26,681 bases of DNA from an uncultured Parabacteroides sp. (GTDB lineage: Bacteria > Bacteroidota > Bacteroidia > Bacteroidales > Tannerellaceae). The translations under genes were made by a program, and so were the position numbers. The stretch spans positions 1-26,681 of the forward strand of contig CAKVBA010000038.1 of NCBI GenBank assembly GCA_934725305.1, read 5' to 3'. The notes under the pieces are model-generated. The model saw nothing but the letters and a program-made list of their open reading frames with translations. It was not told the origin of the DNA and did no database searches. Of the stretch, positions 1 to 6,750 are shown one piece after another (the first letter of the stretch is position 1; each line of letters opens with the position of its first letter).

Positions 1-60
1 ATGACAAGGCATCAGAAAATAGCTAAACTATTTGATGAAGATTTTTGGGTGACGCAATGA
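1..60 (+). CDS. possible C-terminal end of an unknown gene (partial)
   Basis: Frame 1 is open from the window edge to a TGA at 58-60, giving 19 residues that end in DEDFWVTQ. The mix of charged and aromatic residues is plausible for a protein C-terminus, and the repeat-rich non-coding stretch begins right after it. Nothing identifies a family. It could equally be chance, since only 57 coding bases are visible. If real, it converges on the pseudouridine synthase gene at 359-1987. Confidence 0.3.
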   Translation: MTRHQKIAKLFDEDFWVTQ

Positions 61-70
61 CGAAGTCAGG

Positions 71-277
71 AAAAAGTCCCTACCCTTTTTCGGGAAAGTC
101 TATAGACTAATCTCGGAAAGTCTATAAACGACTGAAATATAGTATATAACCTTGTTTTACAGGGCGTTTAAACCAAGACGGATTCGCCTATCAATTCCAG
201 CAGAATTGCCCGTCGTTTCAGACGGATTTGTCACCTGTTTCCAGTGAATAGTAATCCCGATAAATTACAATAACTAC
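71..277 (+). repeat. dispersed intergenic repeat, copy A (~205 bp)
   Basis: This stretch aligns along its whole length with 13796-14000 in the same orientation. Shared blocks in order include AAAAAGTCCCTACC, AAAGTCTATA, TATAACC, GATTCG/AATTCG, GCCCGTC, GGATTTGT, AATCCCGATAAA/AATCCGGATAAA and ACAATAACTA. The copies differ by many substitutions and a few small indels, so this is an old family rather than a recent duplication. It has no ORF. Copy A contains short complementary stems such as CCGTC/GACGG. It lies in a probable convergent gap between the gene ending at 60 and the one ending at 359. Confidence 0.7.
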
Positions 278-294
278 TCACTACGACTGCTGTT

Positions 295-333
295 GGTGTG
301 TCAACACACACACGTTTGTTGTTATGACGCACC
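295..333. repeat. inverted-repeat element, related to 21404-21448
   Basis: GGTGTGTCA at 295-303 faces TGACGCACC at 325-333, a 9-bp pairing with one G-T wobble and a 21-nt spacer. The right half, CGTTTGttGTTATGAC followed by gCACCG (313-334), matches 21429-21450 at about 19 of 22 positions, and the left arm GGTGTGTCA is identical there. The element sits between repeat copy A and the 3' end of the pseudouridine synthase gene. There is no T-run, so it is not a convincing intrinsic terminator. Confidence 0.5.
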
Positions 334-358
334 GCTCTGTTTTGGGGAGCAGGAAGAA

Positions 359-1987
359 TCAGAAATCCGCTTTCCGCTCTATCCGAATGAATTGTCCCGT
401 TATAGGATGTTCAAAGGCCAAAGCTTCGGCATGCAGGTATAAACGATCGGCCGGTTTTCCATAGAGAGCATCTCCATAAATAGGCAAGTTGAGCCCTTCG
501 GGATGAGCCACGTGTACACGCAACTGATGAGTGCGGCCGGTCAATGGATAGAGAGCGATGCGCGTCTTTCCGTTCTCGCGGGAAAGAATGTGGTAACGCG
601 TGATGGCCGGTTTTCCCTCTGTTTTATCGACCATCTGGCGAGGTCGGTTGTTCCAATCGGAGCAGAGCGGCAAATCGATGAAACCCTCGTCTGGAGCCTG
701 ACAGATGCCGTCAAGCAGAGCAATATACCGCTTTTCAACCATGCGGTTCTTAAATTGCGCCTGTAGCTTTTGATGCACTGCCTTGCTCTTGGCAATGACC
801 AGCAGTCCGGATGTGGCCATGTCTAAACGGTGAACTATGAGCGGACCGTCAGCTTCGGGCAGTTGCTTTTGCATACGCTGATAGACAGAGTCTGCCTCGC
901 TTTTTCCGGGCACAGAGAGTAATCCTTCCGGCTTGTGAATGATAAGCAGCCATTCATCTTCATAGATTGTTTCGAGCGTAAGCTGATCGGTATCCGGGTG
1001 ATTCAAGGGATTCTCTTCGACATTGAGTCCTTGCAACATGAATGGCAGAATCGGGCCACACTTGCCTTGGCACGATGGATAGAAGTAGCCATGACGACGC
1101 AGTTCTCCTTTGGGCGAAGAGCCCCACCAAAACTCAGCCATGCAGATGGGATGAAGCTGATTTATATAGGCATATTGCAACAATTTAGGAGCGGCACATT
1201 CGCCTGTGCCGGCAGGTGGAACTGTTCCGGAAGTCTCGACAAAGAGATCATACAGATTACGCACTTCGCCTAAGGCATTGTGTAGTTTGAATTGTCTGAA
1301 CAGCTTTTGTTGCAGGGCGGCCGAGCGGGTTTTGCGCTCTTTCTTCTTCCGGTCTATTTCGGCCTGTAGCCGGTCTATTTGCTGTTGGCATTCCGCTTCA
1401 CGTTGGGCACAGATCATTTTCAACCGCTTGAATTCCGCTTTTTGATGCTGACTTTCACGAATCAGTTGGGCCTGCATCTCTTCGCTTAGCGAGTGTAATC
1501 GCATCTGTTCCCGTCTTGCTTTGTCGGCCTTCATCTGTTGTTTAGCTTCATCAATCAGCCGGTTTGATCGAACCTTTTCTTCCTTTAGTCGCTTCAGAGC
1601 CTGTTGATAAGCGTCACTCTGTTGTAGCGAATCAATCTCTATGTTGAGCGCAGAGATCTGAGACTCTTCGATACGGAAGAAGCCATCGGGTTGCTGCAAG
1701 TCATAGATAGGAGGGACGAAGTAGGGATGCTGGTTCTTTCCGGCCAAAATACCGGAGAAGGCGGCTAAGAATCCTATCTCGCCATTGTGATTCTCAACGA
1801 CCAATACGCCAAACATCTTCCCATGGGACAGTTCGTCGATCCAATCGGTTTGCTGCTGTATATATCTCTGTAGCAAGTAGGTTGCCTCTGTTGCCAAAGG
1901 ATGCGGCGTGTAATGAAACGGATAGGTGAACTGTCGGGGACAACTTGCCTTGTCGATGGGATGCGGAAATGGATGAAATAGGGACAT
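359..1987 (-). CDS. RluA-family RNA pseudouridine synthase with N-terminal coiled-coil extension
   Basis: Isomerises uridine to pseudouridine in structured RNA; the RNA target (rRNA or tRNA) cannot be read from sequence. The catalytic domain is about residues 335-542: HKPEGLLSVPG at 351-361, the signature HRLDMATSG at 386-394 with catalytic Asp389, and GRTHQLRVH at 484-492. Residues ~110-235 are rich in K, E, Q and R and look like a long coiled coil. Residues ~254-320 form a separate conserved block (PPAGTGECAAPKLL, MAEFWWG, and a Cys pair in PSCQGKCGPIL) reminiscent of a small metal or RNA-binding unit. At 542 aa it is about twice the size of plain RluA enzymes. The start at 1987 is the first ATG; no clear -7 box was found upstream. 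It is single, and divergent from the hydratase gene. Confidence 0.9.
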   Translation of the reverse strand: MSLFHPFPHPIDKASCPRQFTYPFHYTPHPLATEATYLLQRYIQQQTDWIDELSHGKMFGVLVVENHNGEIGFLAAFSGILAGKNQHPYFVPPIYDLQQPDGFFRIEESQISALNIEIDSLQQSDAYQQALKRLKEEKVRSNRLIDEAKQQMKADKARREQMRLHSLSEEMQAQLIRESQHQKAEFKRLKMICAQREAECQQQIDRLQAEIDRKKKERKTRSAALQQKLFRQFKLHNALGEVRNLYDLFVETSGTVPPAGTGECAAPKLLQYAYINQLHPICMAEFWWGSSPKGELRRHGYFYPSCQGKCGPILPFMLQGLNVEENPLNHPDTDQLTLETIYEDEWLLIIHKPEGLLSVPGKSEADSVYQRMQKQLPEADGPLIVHRLDMATSGLLVIAKSKAVHQKLQAQFKNRMVEKRYIALLDGICQAPDEGFIDLPLCSDWNNRPRQMVDKTEGKPAITRYHILSRENGKTRIALYPLTGRTHQLRVHVAHPEGLNLPIYGDALYGKPADRLYLHAEALAFEHPITGQFIRIERKADF

Positions 1988-2115
1988 GACCAGATAGAGT
2001 AATGAAAAACAACTTTGCCTGTTTGTAAACCCAAAACGGTCATTAGGCCGTTAAATGTATCATTTAAAATAACTGCTTGCAGTCTTTTGTTTTTTATAAG
2101 TCGTCTTTTGCTTGT

Positions 2116-2151
2116 TTTTAATTCGCAATAGCTCGCTATTACTCATTAAAA
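2116..2151. repeat. nested palindrome in divergent promoter region
   Basis: Outer arms TTTTAAT (2116-2122) and ATTAAAA (2145-2151) and inner arms AATAGC (2127-2132) and GCTATT (2135-2140) are all perfect, separated by a symmetric 4x4 internal loop and a 2-nt apex. The tiny apex favours a protein-bound palindrome or cruciform over a stable RNA hairpin. Its position between two divergent genes would suit an operator. Confidence 0.4.
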
Positions 2152-2265
2152 GCCAAACAAAATCCACTCTTCTAAAAAGACAAAATACAAGTAAGCCCGA
2201 ATGACCGATTTGGGGTAAACAGGCGATAAAGTTAGTAAAAAAGCAATATAGATTCAAATATTCAC

Positions 2266-2273
2266 TATATTTG
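2266..2273 (+). promoter_or_regulatory. putative -7 box for the MaoC-like gene
   Basis: TATATTTG matches the Bacteroidetes sigma-ABfr -7 consensus TAnnTTTG and lies 39 bp before the ATG at 2313. No TTTG-like -33 box is found 19-21 bp upstream, so the call rests on the -7 element alone. Confidence 0.5.
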
Positions 2274-2312
2274 TACGAATATCAAAACTTATAACATAAC
2301 ATTTTATTATTT

Positions 2313-2777
2313 ATGGGAAAGGTAATCATTAATTCGTATGCGGATTTTGAAAAACTGATCGGCCAGCAGTTGGGCGTATCAGAATATTTGGAGATTTCAC
2401 AAGAACGCATCAATGCATTTGCAGACGCGACACTAGATCATCAATGGATTCATGTGGATCCGGAACGTGCCAAAGTAGAGAGTCCTTTTAAGAGCACGAT
2501 TGCCCATGGCTATCTGACACTTTCTTTGTTGCCTCATTTGTGGGATCAGATCATTGAGGTTAATAACTTGAAGATGATGATAAACTATGGTATGGACAAG
2601 ATGAAGTTTGGTCAGCCTGTTTTGACAGGACAGAGCATTCGTCTGGTGGCCAGCCTGCATTCATTGAGTAATTTGCGTGGTGTTGCCAAGGCAGAAATCA
2701 AGTTCGCCATAGAGATCAAGGATCAGCCTAAGAAGGCTTTGGAGGGAATTGCGATATTCTTGTATTATTTTAAGTGA
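2313..2777 (+). CDS. MaoC-family (R)-specific enoyl-CoA hydratase-like protein
   Basis: A 154-aa single hot-dog-fold protein of the MaoC/PhaJ type, which hydrates trans-2-enoyl-CoA thioesters. The hydratase motif is visible as FADATLDHQWIHVDPERA at residues 36-53. Asp42 and His47 occupy the catalytic positions, followed by the typical SPFKSTIAHGYLTLSL stretch. The length is normal for the family. It is monocistronic with its own -7 box and a terminator just downstream. There is no neighbouring fatty-acid or PHA gene, so the physiological substrate is open. Confidence 0.85.
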   Translation: MGKVIINSYADFEKLIGQQLGVSEYLEISQERINAFADATLDHQWIHVDPERAKVESPFKSTIAHGYLTLSLLPHLWDQIIEVNNLKMMINYGMDKMKFGQPVLTGQSIRLVASLHSLSNLRGVAKAEIKFAIEIKDQPKKALEGIAIFLYYFK

Positions 2778-2789
2778 TAAAGAAATGAC

Positions 2790-2837
2790 AAGAGGCTGCC
2801 TCAAAACAGTTGTTTTTGACCCAGCCCCTTGCTTTTA
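2790..2837 (+). terminator. intrinsic terminator after MaoC-like gene, probably bidirectional
   Basis: AAGAGGCTG (2790-2798) pairs with CAGCCCCTT (2822-2830) with one mismatch, and TCAAAA/TTTTTGA pair inside. GCTTTTATT follows. It lies 12 bp after the hydratase stop and just past the stop of the convergent SDR gene at 2848, so it can serve both. The same stem sequence recurs after the phosphorylase gene at 11163. Confidence 0.7.
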
Positions 2838-2847
2838 TTCGTTACTT

Positions 2848-3678
2848 TTATTCGTCATAAATCATCCGTTTCGTCATTCCTCCATCCACTGTAATATTCT
2901 CACCATTGATAAAATCATTCTCTTCGTGGCAAAGAAAGAGGCATAAGTGTGCCACATCTTCCGGTTTTCCAACGCGTCTTGACGGATGTTGCAGGTGATC
3001 GGCTTCGCTCAATGCCTCATAGCCGTGTGTCGCAATCCATCCCGGAGCGATGGAGTTGACGGTGATGTGATAGGGCGACAACGATAGCGCCAAAGCATGC
3101 GTCAGCGAATAGATTCCTCCTTTGGATGCCGCATAGGCTTCGCTATTGGGCTCACTCATCAGATATCGTGTAGAACAGATGTTGATGATGCGTCCATAGG
3201 TGTTGGGCGTCTCAAGTGCGCTGCGATGTATCGCCAACCGGCGCGAGGTGATAAAGGCGGGACGCAGATTGGCCGAAAGCAGGTCGTCGAACTGTTCAAT
3301 GCTGCATTCGGTCAGAGGAGTGAAACGACTCACACCGGCATTGTTGATGATCACGTCAATATCTCCCCATTCATCAAAGAGCTGTTGCATGCCCTGTTCC
3401 AAGGCTGCAACATTACGCAGGTCGATCGGAAGGAAGCGAGTGCCCGTTTGCAAAGCCGTCTCTTTTCCATGTGTCTCATCTATGTCGCAGAAGGCCACAC
3501 GATGTCCGGCACTTCGGAATAGGCGCACGATGGCTTTGCCGATGCCGTTGGCTCCTCCTGTGACGAAGACTCGGCGTGTCTTGTGAGTGACCGATGATTT
3601 GCCGGCATGAGAAACGGGCCGGCTATTTTTACGGGCTTGATAAGCCTCGAGTTTATTTTCCAGATAATTATCTGCCAT
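2848..3678 (-). CDS. SDR-family NAD(P)-dependent oxidoreductase
   Basis: Classical short-chain dehydrogenase, 276 aa. The Rossmann motif TGGANGIG is at 40-47, an acidic CDID at the end of beta-2 (64-67) hints at NAD rather than NADP preference, NNAG is at 112-115, and the catalytic set is Ser169, Tyr182 and Lys186 (YAASK). The end, GENITVDGGMTKRM, is the usual SDR C-terminal pattern. Residues 1-33 are an extra polar, helical extension (NYLENKLEAYQARK) ahead of the fold. It is last in the 6623-2848 operon, 53 bp after the MFS gene. The substrate is not predictable. Confidence 0.88.
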   Translation of the reverse strand: MADNYLENKLEAYQARKNSRPVSHAGKSSVTHKTRRVFVTGGANGIGKAIVRLFRSAGHRVAFCDIDETHGKETALQTGTRFLPIDLRNVAALEQGMQQLFDEWGDIDVIINNAGVSRFTPLTECSIEQFDDLLSANLRPAFITSRRLAIHRSALETPNTYGRIINICSTRYLMSEPNSEAYAASKGGIYSLTHALALSLSPYHITVNSIAPGWIATHGYEALSEADHLQHPSRRVGKPEDVAHLCLFLCHEENDFINGENITVDGGMTKRMIYDE

Positions 3679-3731
3679 AAAGCAATACGTTTTTGGGGAA
3701 GTGCCGGCGCAGTGAAGCCTTGGTCAATCTT

Positions 3732-4985
3732 CTATTCCTTTGAAGTCGGTTCGATTTTCAAGAAGGGCAGAATCATGAATAGCGGCAGACAGCATAGCAT
3801 TACCCATATAAAGAAGTGTTGATAACCAATTTGTTCCTGAATCCATCCGGAGCACATGCCAGGCAACATCATTCCCAAAGCCATGAATCCTGTGTTGATG
3901 GCATAGTGCGATGTTTTGTATTCTCCTTCGGCAAAGAGCATCAGATACATGGTGTAGGCCGTGAAGCCAAATCCGTAGCCAAACTGTTCAATGGCTACGC
4001 AGCTGTTGATAATCCATATCGTAGTGGGTTGCTGATAAGCCAGATAGAGATAGACCAGATTGGGCAGCGAGATGGCTAAAGCCATCGGCCAGATCCATTT
4101 GCGCAAGCCGCCATGAGCCAGCGCAAATCCACCCAACAAACCTCCTAACAGCAGGGCAAAGACGCCCACCGTTCCATAGGCAAAGCCAACTTCGGTCGTT
4201 GACATTCCCAATCCTCCTGTCGCACGGTCGTCAAGCAGGAAAGGCGAGGCCAGTTTGACAAGCTGCGATTCGCCTAAGCGATAGGTCAGCATGAACAGGA
4301 TAGCCAATCCAATCCCTTTCTTATGGAAGAAAGCCTCGAAGGTGCGGATAAACTCGTTGCAGATGGTGCGCGGTGTCACTCCCTGATGCTGTTTGTCATT
4401 CTTGGGCTTAGGCAGAATAAACCGGTGCCACAGAGCCAGTCCGATGAATACACCGGAAAGGATGAGGAAGATAAGGCTCCAGGCAAAGGGAATGCGTCCG
4501 GTGGTCTTCTCCAGAAAGCCCACCAGCATAACCAGCACGCCTTGTCCGGTGAGCATGGCAATGCGATAGCAGGTGTTGCGGATGCCAATGAAAAAGGCCT
4601 GATCGTCTTCTTCTTGTCCCAGCATATAAAAGCCATCGGCCGCAATATCATGTGTCGCCGAGCTGAAAGCCATCAGCCAGAAAAAGGCTAAGGTCGATTG
4701 CAAGAACCAATCGCCGGGCAGCGTGAAAGCCACTCCGGCCATTCCGCCGCCAATCAGCAGCTGCATGGCGCAGACCCACCAGCGCTTCGTCTTTATAAGA
4801 TCGACAAACGGACTCCATAGCGGCTTGATGACCCATGGAAAATAGAGCCAGCTTGTGAAGAGAGCAATGTCGGTATTGGAGACGCCCAATCTTTTATACA
4901 GAATCACAGAGAGCGTCATGACGATCACATAGGGCAATCCTTCAGCAAAGTAGAGCGAAGGAATCCAGAACCATCCTCGTCTCAT
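3732..4985 (-). CDS. MFS transporter, AmpG-like
   Basis: A 417-aa protein with about 12 hydrophobic segments. The N-terminus, with SLYFAEGLPYVIV, a TDIALFTSWLYFPWVIKPLW stretch and PFVD, resembles the AmpG muropeptide permease/SLC33-type branch of the MFS (compare SGLPL and PYxxKFLWAP in AmpG). AmpG imports anhydro-MurNAc muropeptides across the inner membrane; that substrate is inference here. Its ATG overlaps the stop of the nitrilase gene (ATGA, 4982-4985), so the two are translationally coupled. A possible functional link is the AmgK/MurU-like salvage pair at 11393-13560. Confidence 0.75.
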   Translation of the reverse strand: MRRGWFWIPSLYFAEGLPYVIVMTLSVILYKRLGVSNTDIALFTSWLYFPWVIKPLWSPFVDLIKTKRWWVCAMQLLIGGGMAGVAFTLPGDWFLQSTLAFFWLMAFSSATHDIAADGFYMLGQEEDDQAFFIGIRNTCYRIAMLTGQGVLVMLVGFLEKTTGRIPFAWSLIFLILSGVFIGLALWHRFILPKPKNDKQHQGVTPRTICNEFIRTFEAFFHKKGIGLAILFMLTYRLGESQLVKLASPFLLDDRATGGLGMSTTEVGFAYGTVGVFALLLGGLLGGFALAHGGLRKWIWPMALAISLPNLVYLYLAYQQPTTIWIINSCVAIEQFGYGFGFTAYTMYLMLFAEGEYKTSHYAINTGFMALGMMLPGMCSGWIQEQIGYQHFFIWVMLCCLPLFMILPFLKIEPTSKE

Positions 4986-5764
4986 AGCAGTTGAAAGGCG
5001 TCTGCATCGCTCCAGGCCGGGAACTTCTTGCGGAATTCATCCAGCTTGATGCGCGAAAGGGTGCATGTGCGTGTTGTATCGTCTCGTCTGCCGGCATCGG
5101 CCATCTTTTCGCCCTTGGCCGAGAAAATCAGCGAATCTCCCCGATAGGGAATATTGTGGCCATCCACGCCCACGCGGTTCACACCGCATACATAGGCCAG
5201 ATTCTCGATGGCACGGGCTTTCAGCAGTGCTCTCCAGGCATTGCGGCGTGCTTCGGGCCAGTTGGCTACATATATTAACAGGTCGTATTGGTTGTTGACA
5301 TTGCGGCTCCACACCGGGAAGCGCAGGTCATAGCAAACCTGCAGACAGATATTCCATCCTTTGTAAGAGACGATCTGTTGTTTGTCGCCGGCGGTGAAAT
5401 GCTTGTTTTCACCAGCCATGCGAAACAGATGCTTTTTGTCGTAGAACCAGGCTTCGCCTTCAGGAGTGACGAAGAAGGCTCTGTTGTAATAGCAATTATT
5501 CTCTTTTACGATGAAACTGCCCACGATAGCCAGGCCATTTTGGGCAGCAGCAGCCTTGATTGCACAAATCGTTGTTCCATCCGGATCGTCGGCGAGCTGC
5601 TCCACATTCATGGTAAAGCCGGTCGTAAAGGTCTCGGGCAGGATAGCCACATCCGTTTTACCGCGCAGACGATGTAATAAACTACAATAGTAATCCAGGT
5701 TTTTCTGCCTGTCTTCCCATATAATATGAGATTGAACCATACTGATTCGCAAATCTTCAGCCAT
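4982..5764 (-). CDS. nitrilase-superfamily amidase, omega-amidase (YafV/NIT2) type
   Basis: Carbon-nitrogen hydrolase of 260 aa. The catalytic triad is visible: Glu44 in LPETFTTGF, Lys110 in YDKKHLFRMAGE, and Cys144 in LQVCYDLRFP. The YDKxHLFRMAGE and VCYDLRFPVW forms are typical of omega-amidases, which hydrolyse 2-oxoglutaramate or 2-oxosuccinamate to the dicarboxylate and ammonia (metabolite repair after transamination). It is cytoplasmic with no signal peptide. It follows the acyltransferase gene by 18 bp and overlaps the transporter gene by 4 nt. Exact substrate specificity is inferred from motif similarity only. Confidence 0.85.
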   Translation of the reverse strand: MAEDLRISMVQSHIIWEDRQKNLDYYCSLLHRLRGKTDVAILPETFTTGFTMNVEQLADDPDGTTICAIKAAAAQNGLAIVGSFIVKENNCYYNRAFFVTPEGEAWFYDKKHLFRMAGENKHFTAGDKQQIVSYKGWNICLQVCYDLRFPVWSRNVNNQYDLLIYVANWPEARRNAWRALLKARAIENLAYVCGVNRVGVDGHNIPYRGDSLIFSAKGEKMADAGRRDDTTRTCTLSRIKLDEFRKKFPAWSDADAFQLL

Positions 5765-5782
5765 AATAGTATCGATAAATAA

Positions 5783-6331
5783 TTAAACTTCTACAAAATT
5801 TTCAGGATGACGTCCGGAAACACCGTTGTACATTTTGCGTATTTCCAGGATGTCTTTTTCAACATCACCGGTCGGATAGAACAGTCCTTTTGATCCGACC
5901 TCTTTCTTTGCATAGTCGAAATAGGCAACCATGATGGGCACCTGAGCCTTCTGTGCAATGAAGTAAAAACCCTTTTTCCACTCTTTCACGCGCTTGCGTG
6001 TGCCTTCAGGAGTGATGGCAATCTGAAACCATTCACGTTCGTTAAACATCTGTGCCACCTGTTCGGTCACAGAGGTGCGTTTGCCGCGATCGACCGGCAC
6101 GCCACCCATGCTTTTGAAGATGAGATTGAACGGGAAGAAAAACCACTCCTTTTTGATCAGGAAGCCGGCTGTGTATCCGAGTGAAGTATAAAATAATTTT
6201 CCCACGATAAAGTCCCAATTGCTGGTGTGCGGGGCGACGCATACGACACATTTGGGTGTGTCAACACCCTCCGTAGATACGCATTTCCAGCCAAACATAC
6301 GGAGGATGAATTTAGATAAAGCTTTTTTCAT
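5783..6331 (-). CDS. 1-acyl-sn-glycerol-3-phosphate acyltransferase-like protein (PlsC family)
   Basis: A 182-aa acyltransferase. The catalytic HX4D box is HTSNWD (His35, Asp40). The second block, MGGVPVDRGKR (75-85), and the third, TPEGTRKRVKEWKKG (107-121), bind the acceptor phosphate. It is shorter than PlsC (~245 aa) and lacks an obvious N-terminal membrane helix, so it belongs to the short PlsC-like group common in Bacteroidetes, whose acceptor (lysophosphatidate or another lipid) is uncertain. It lies 7 bp after the small unknown gene and 18 bp before the nitrilase gene, inside the operon. Confidence 0.8.
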   Translation of the reverse strand: MKKALSKFILRMFGWKCVSTEGVDTPKCVVCVAPHTSNWDFIVGKLFYTSLGYTAGFLIKKEWFFFPFNLIFKSMGGVPVDRGKRTSVTEQVAQMFNEREWFQIAITPEGTRKRVKEWKKGFYFIAQKAQVPIMVAYFDYAKKEVGSKGLFYPTGDVEKDILEIRKMYNGVSGRHPENFVEV

Positions 6332-6338
6332 GCTTGTC

Positions 6339-6623
6339 TTATTTGTTCAATTCGCCGATTTCTGTAGCGATAGAGTCGATTTCAGTCTGCAAGTCGCTTC
6401 TTAGTTTCTTGTAATATTCCTTCACCAAAGCTTTATTGTCTTTTCCGTCGGGTCTTCCTGCACGGCAGATGAAATTGTCTTGCATATCTAAGATTCTAGT
6501 CATCAAAGCGTCTGCTTTCTCCTGATTTGTCTCGGGAACATACAGCTTGCATACTAAAACTTCAGTGAACAATTCACCGGCAGCATACATGATTTCCTTC
6601 TTTAATACTCGTTTATTTGCCAT
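6339..6623 (-). CDS. small conserved-looking helical protein of unknown function
   Basis: A 94-aa protein, first gene of the 6623-2848 operon. It is predicted almost wholly alpha-helical, with a basic N-terminus (MANKRVLKK), a central amphipathic stretch and a charged C-terminal helix (KEYYKKLRSDLQTEIDSI). It has two Cys (25 and 53), no signal peptide and no membrane segment. No known domain is recognised. The promoter directly upstream and 7-bp spacing to the acyltransferase gene support a real gene. Confidence 0.75.
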   Translation of the reverse strand: MANKRVLKKEIMYAAGELFTEVLVCKLYVPETNQEKADALMTRILDMQDNFICRAGRPDGKDNKALVKEYYKKLRSDLQTEIDSIATEIGELNK

Positions 6624-6646
6624 ATCATTTATAATTTAAGTATCCA

Positions 6647-6677
6647 CAAATGTAGGAACTATGTTGTTAAAATCAAT
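6647..6677 (-). promoter_or_regulatory. promoter of the 6623-2848 operon
   Basis: On the minus strand the -7 box TACATTTG (6647-6654) fits TAnnTTTG, with ATTG (6674-6677) as a -33 box at a 19-bp spacing, the expected Bacteroidetes geometry. The start codon at 6623 is 23 bp downstream of the -7 box, giving a very short leader. It is back to back with the glycogen synthase promoter. Confidence 0.6.
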
Positions 6678-6707
6678 GTCTTTACTATGAAAAAGCACAA
6701 AAAATAT

Positions 6708-6715
6708 TATATTTG
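6708..6715 (+). promoter_or_regulatory. -7 box for the glycogen synthase gene
   Basis: TATATTTG fits TAnnTTTG and lies 35 bp before the ATG at 6751. No good -33 box sits at 19-21 bp; the nearest TTTA is at 6681-6684, 23 bp away. It is divergent from the promoter at 6647-6677, so the two starts share a ~127-bp control region. Confidence 0.5.
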
Positions 6716-6750
6716 CGCCCATAAATTAGCTGATTATAAATAACTCAAGT

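Larger units (their letters stand above)
1988..2312. other. divergent intergenic region (325 bp)
   Basis: No gene is seen here. It is AT-rich and separates the minus-strand pseudouridine synthase from the plus-strand hydratase. It holds a small hairpin (AACGG at 2035-2039 with CCGTT at 2048-2052), a nested palindrome at 2116-2151, and a -7 box at 2266-2273 facing the hydratase. A short direct repeat, GTCTTTTG, occurs twice near 2083-2110. Confidence 0.6.

Noticed and set aside
71..277. Repeat copies A and B as IS ends or an integration site
   Set aside because: No transposase or integrase lies in the window, no target-site duplication is seen, and the 13.5 kb between the copies is ordinary core metabolism.
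295..333. Rho-independent terminator for the pseudouridine synthase gene
   Set aside because: The stem has a 21-nt loop and no T-run on the minus strand.
6248..6263. GGGTGTgtcaACACCC palindrome resembling the 295-333 element
   Set aside because: It lies inside the acyltransferase coding sequence and lacks the shared right half (CGTTTG-NN-GTTATGAC); similarity is limited to GGTGTGTCA.
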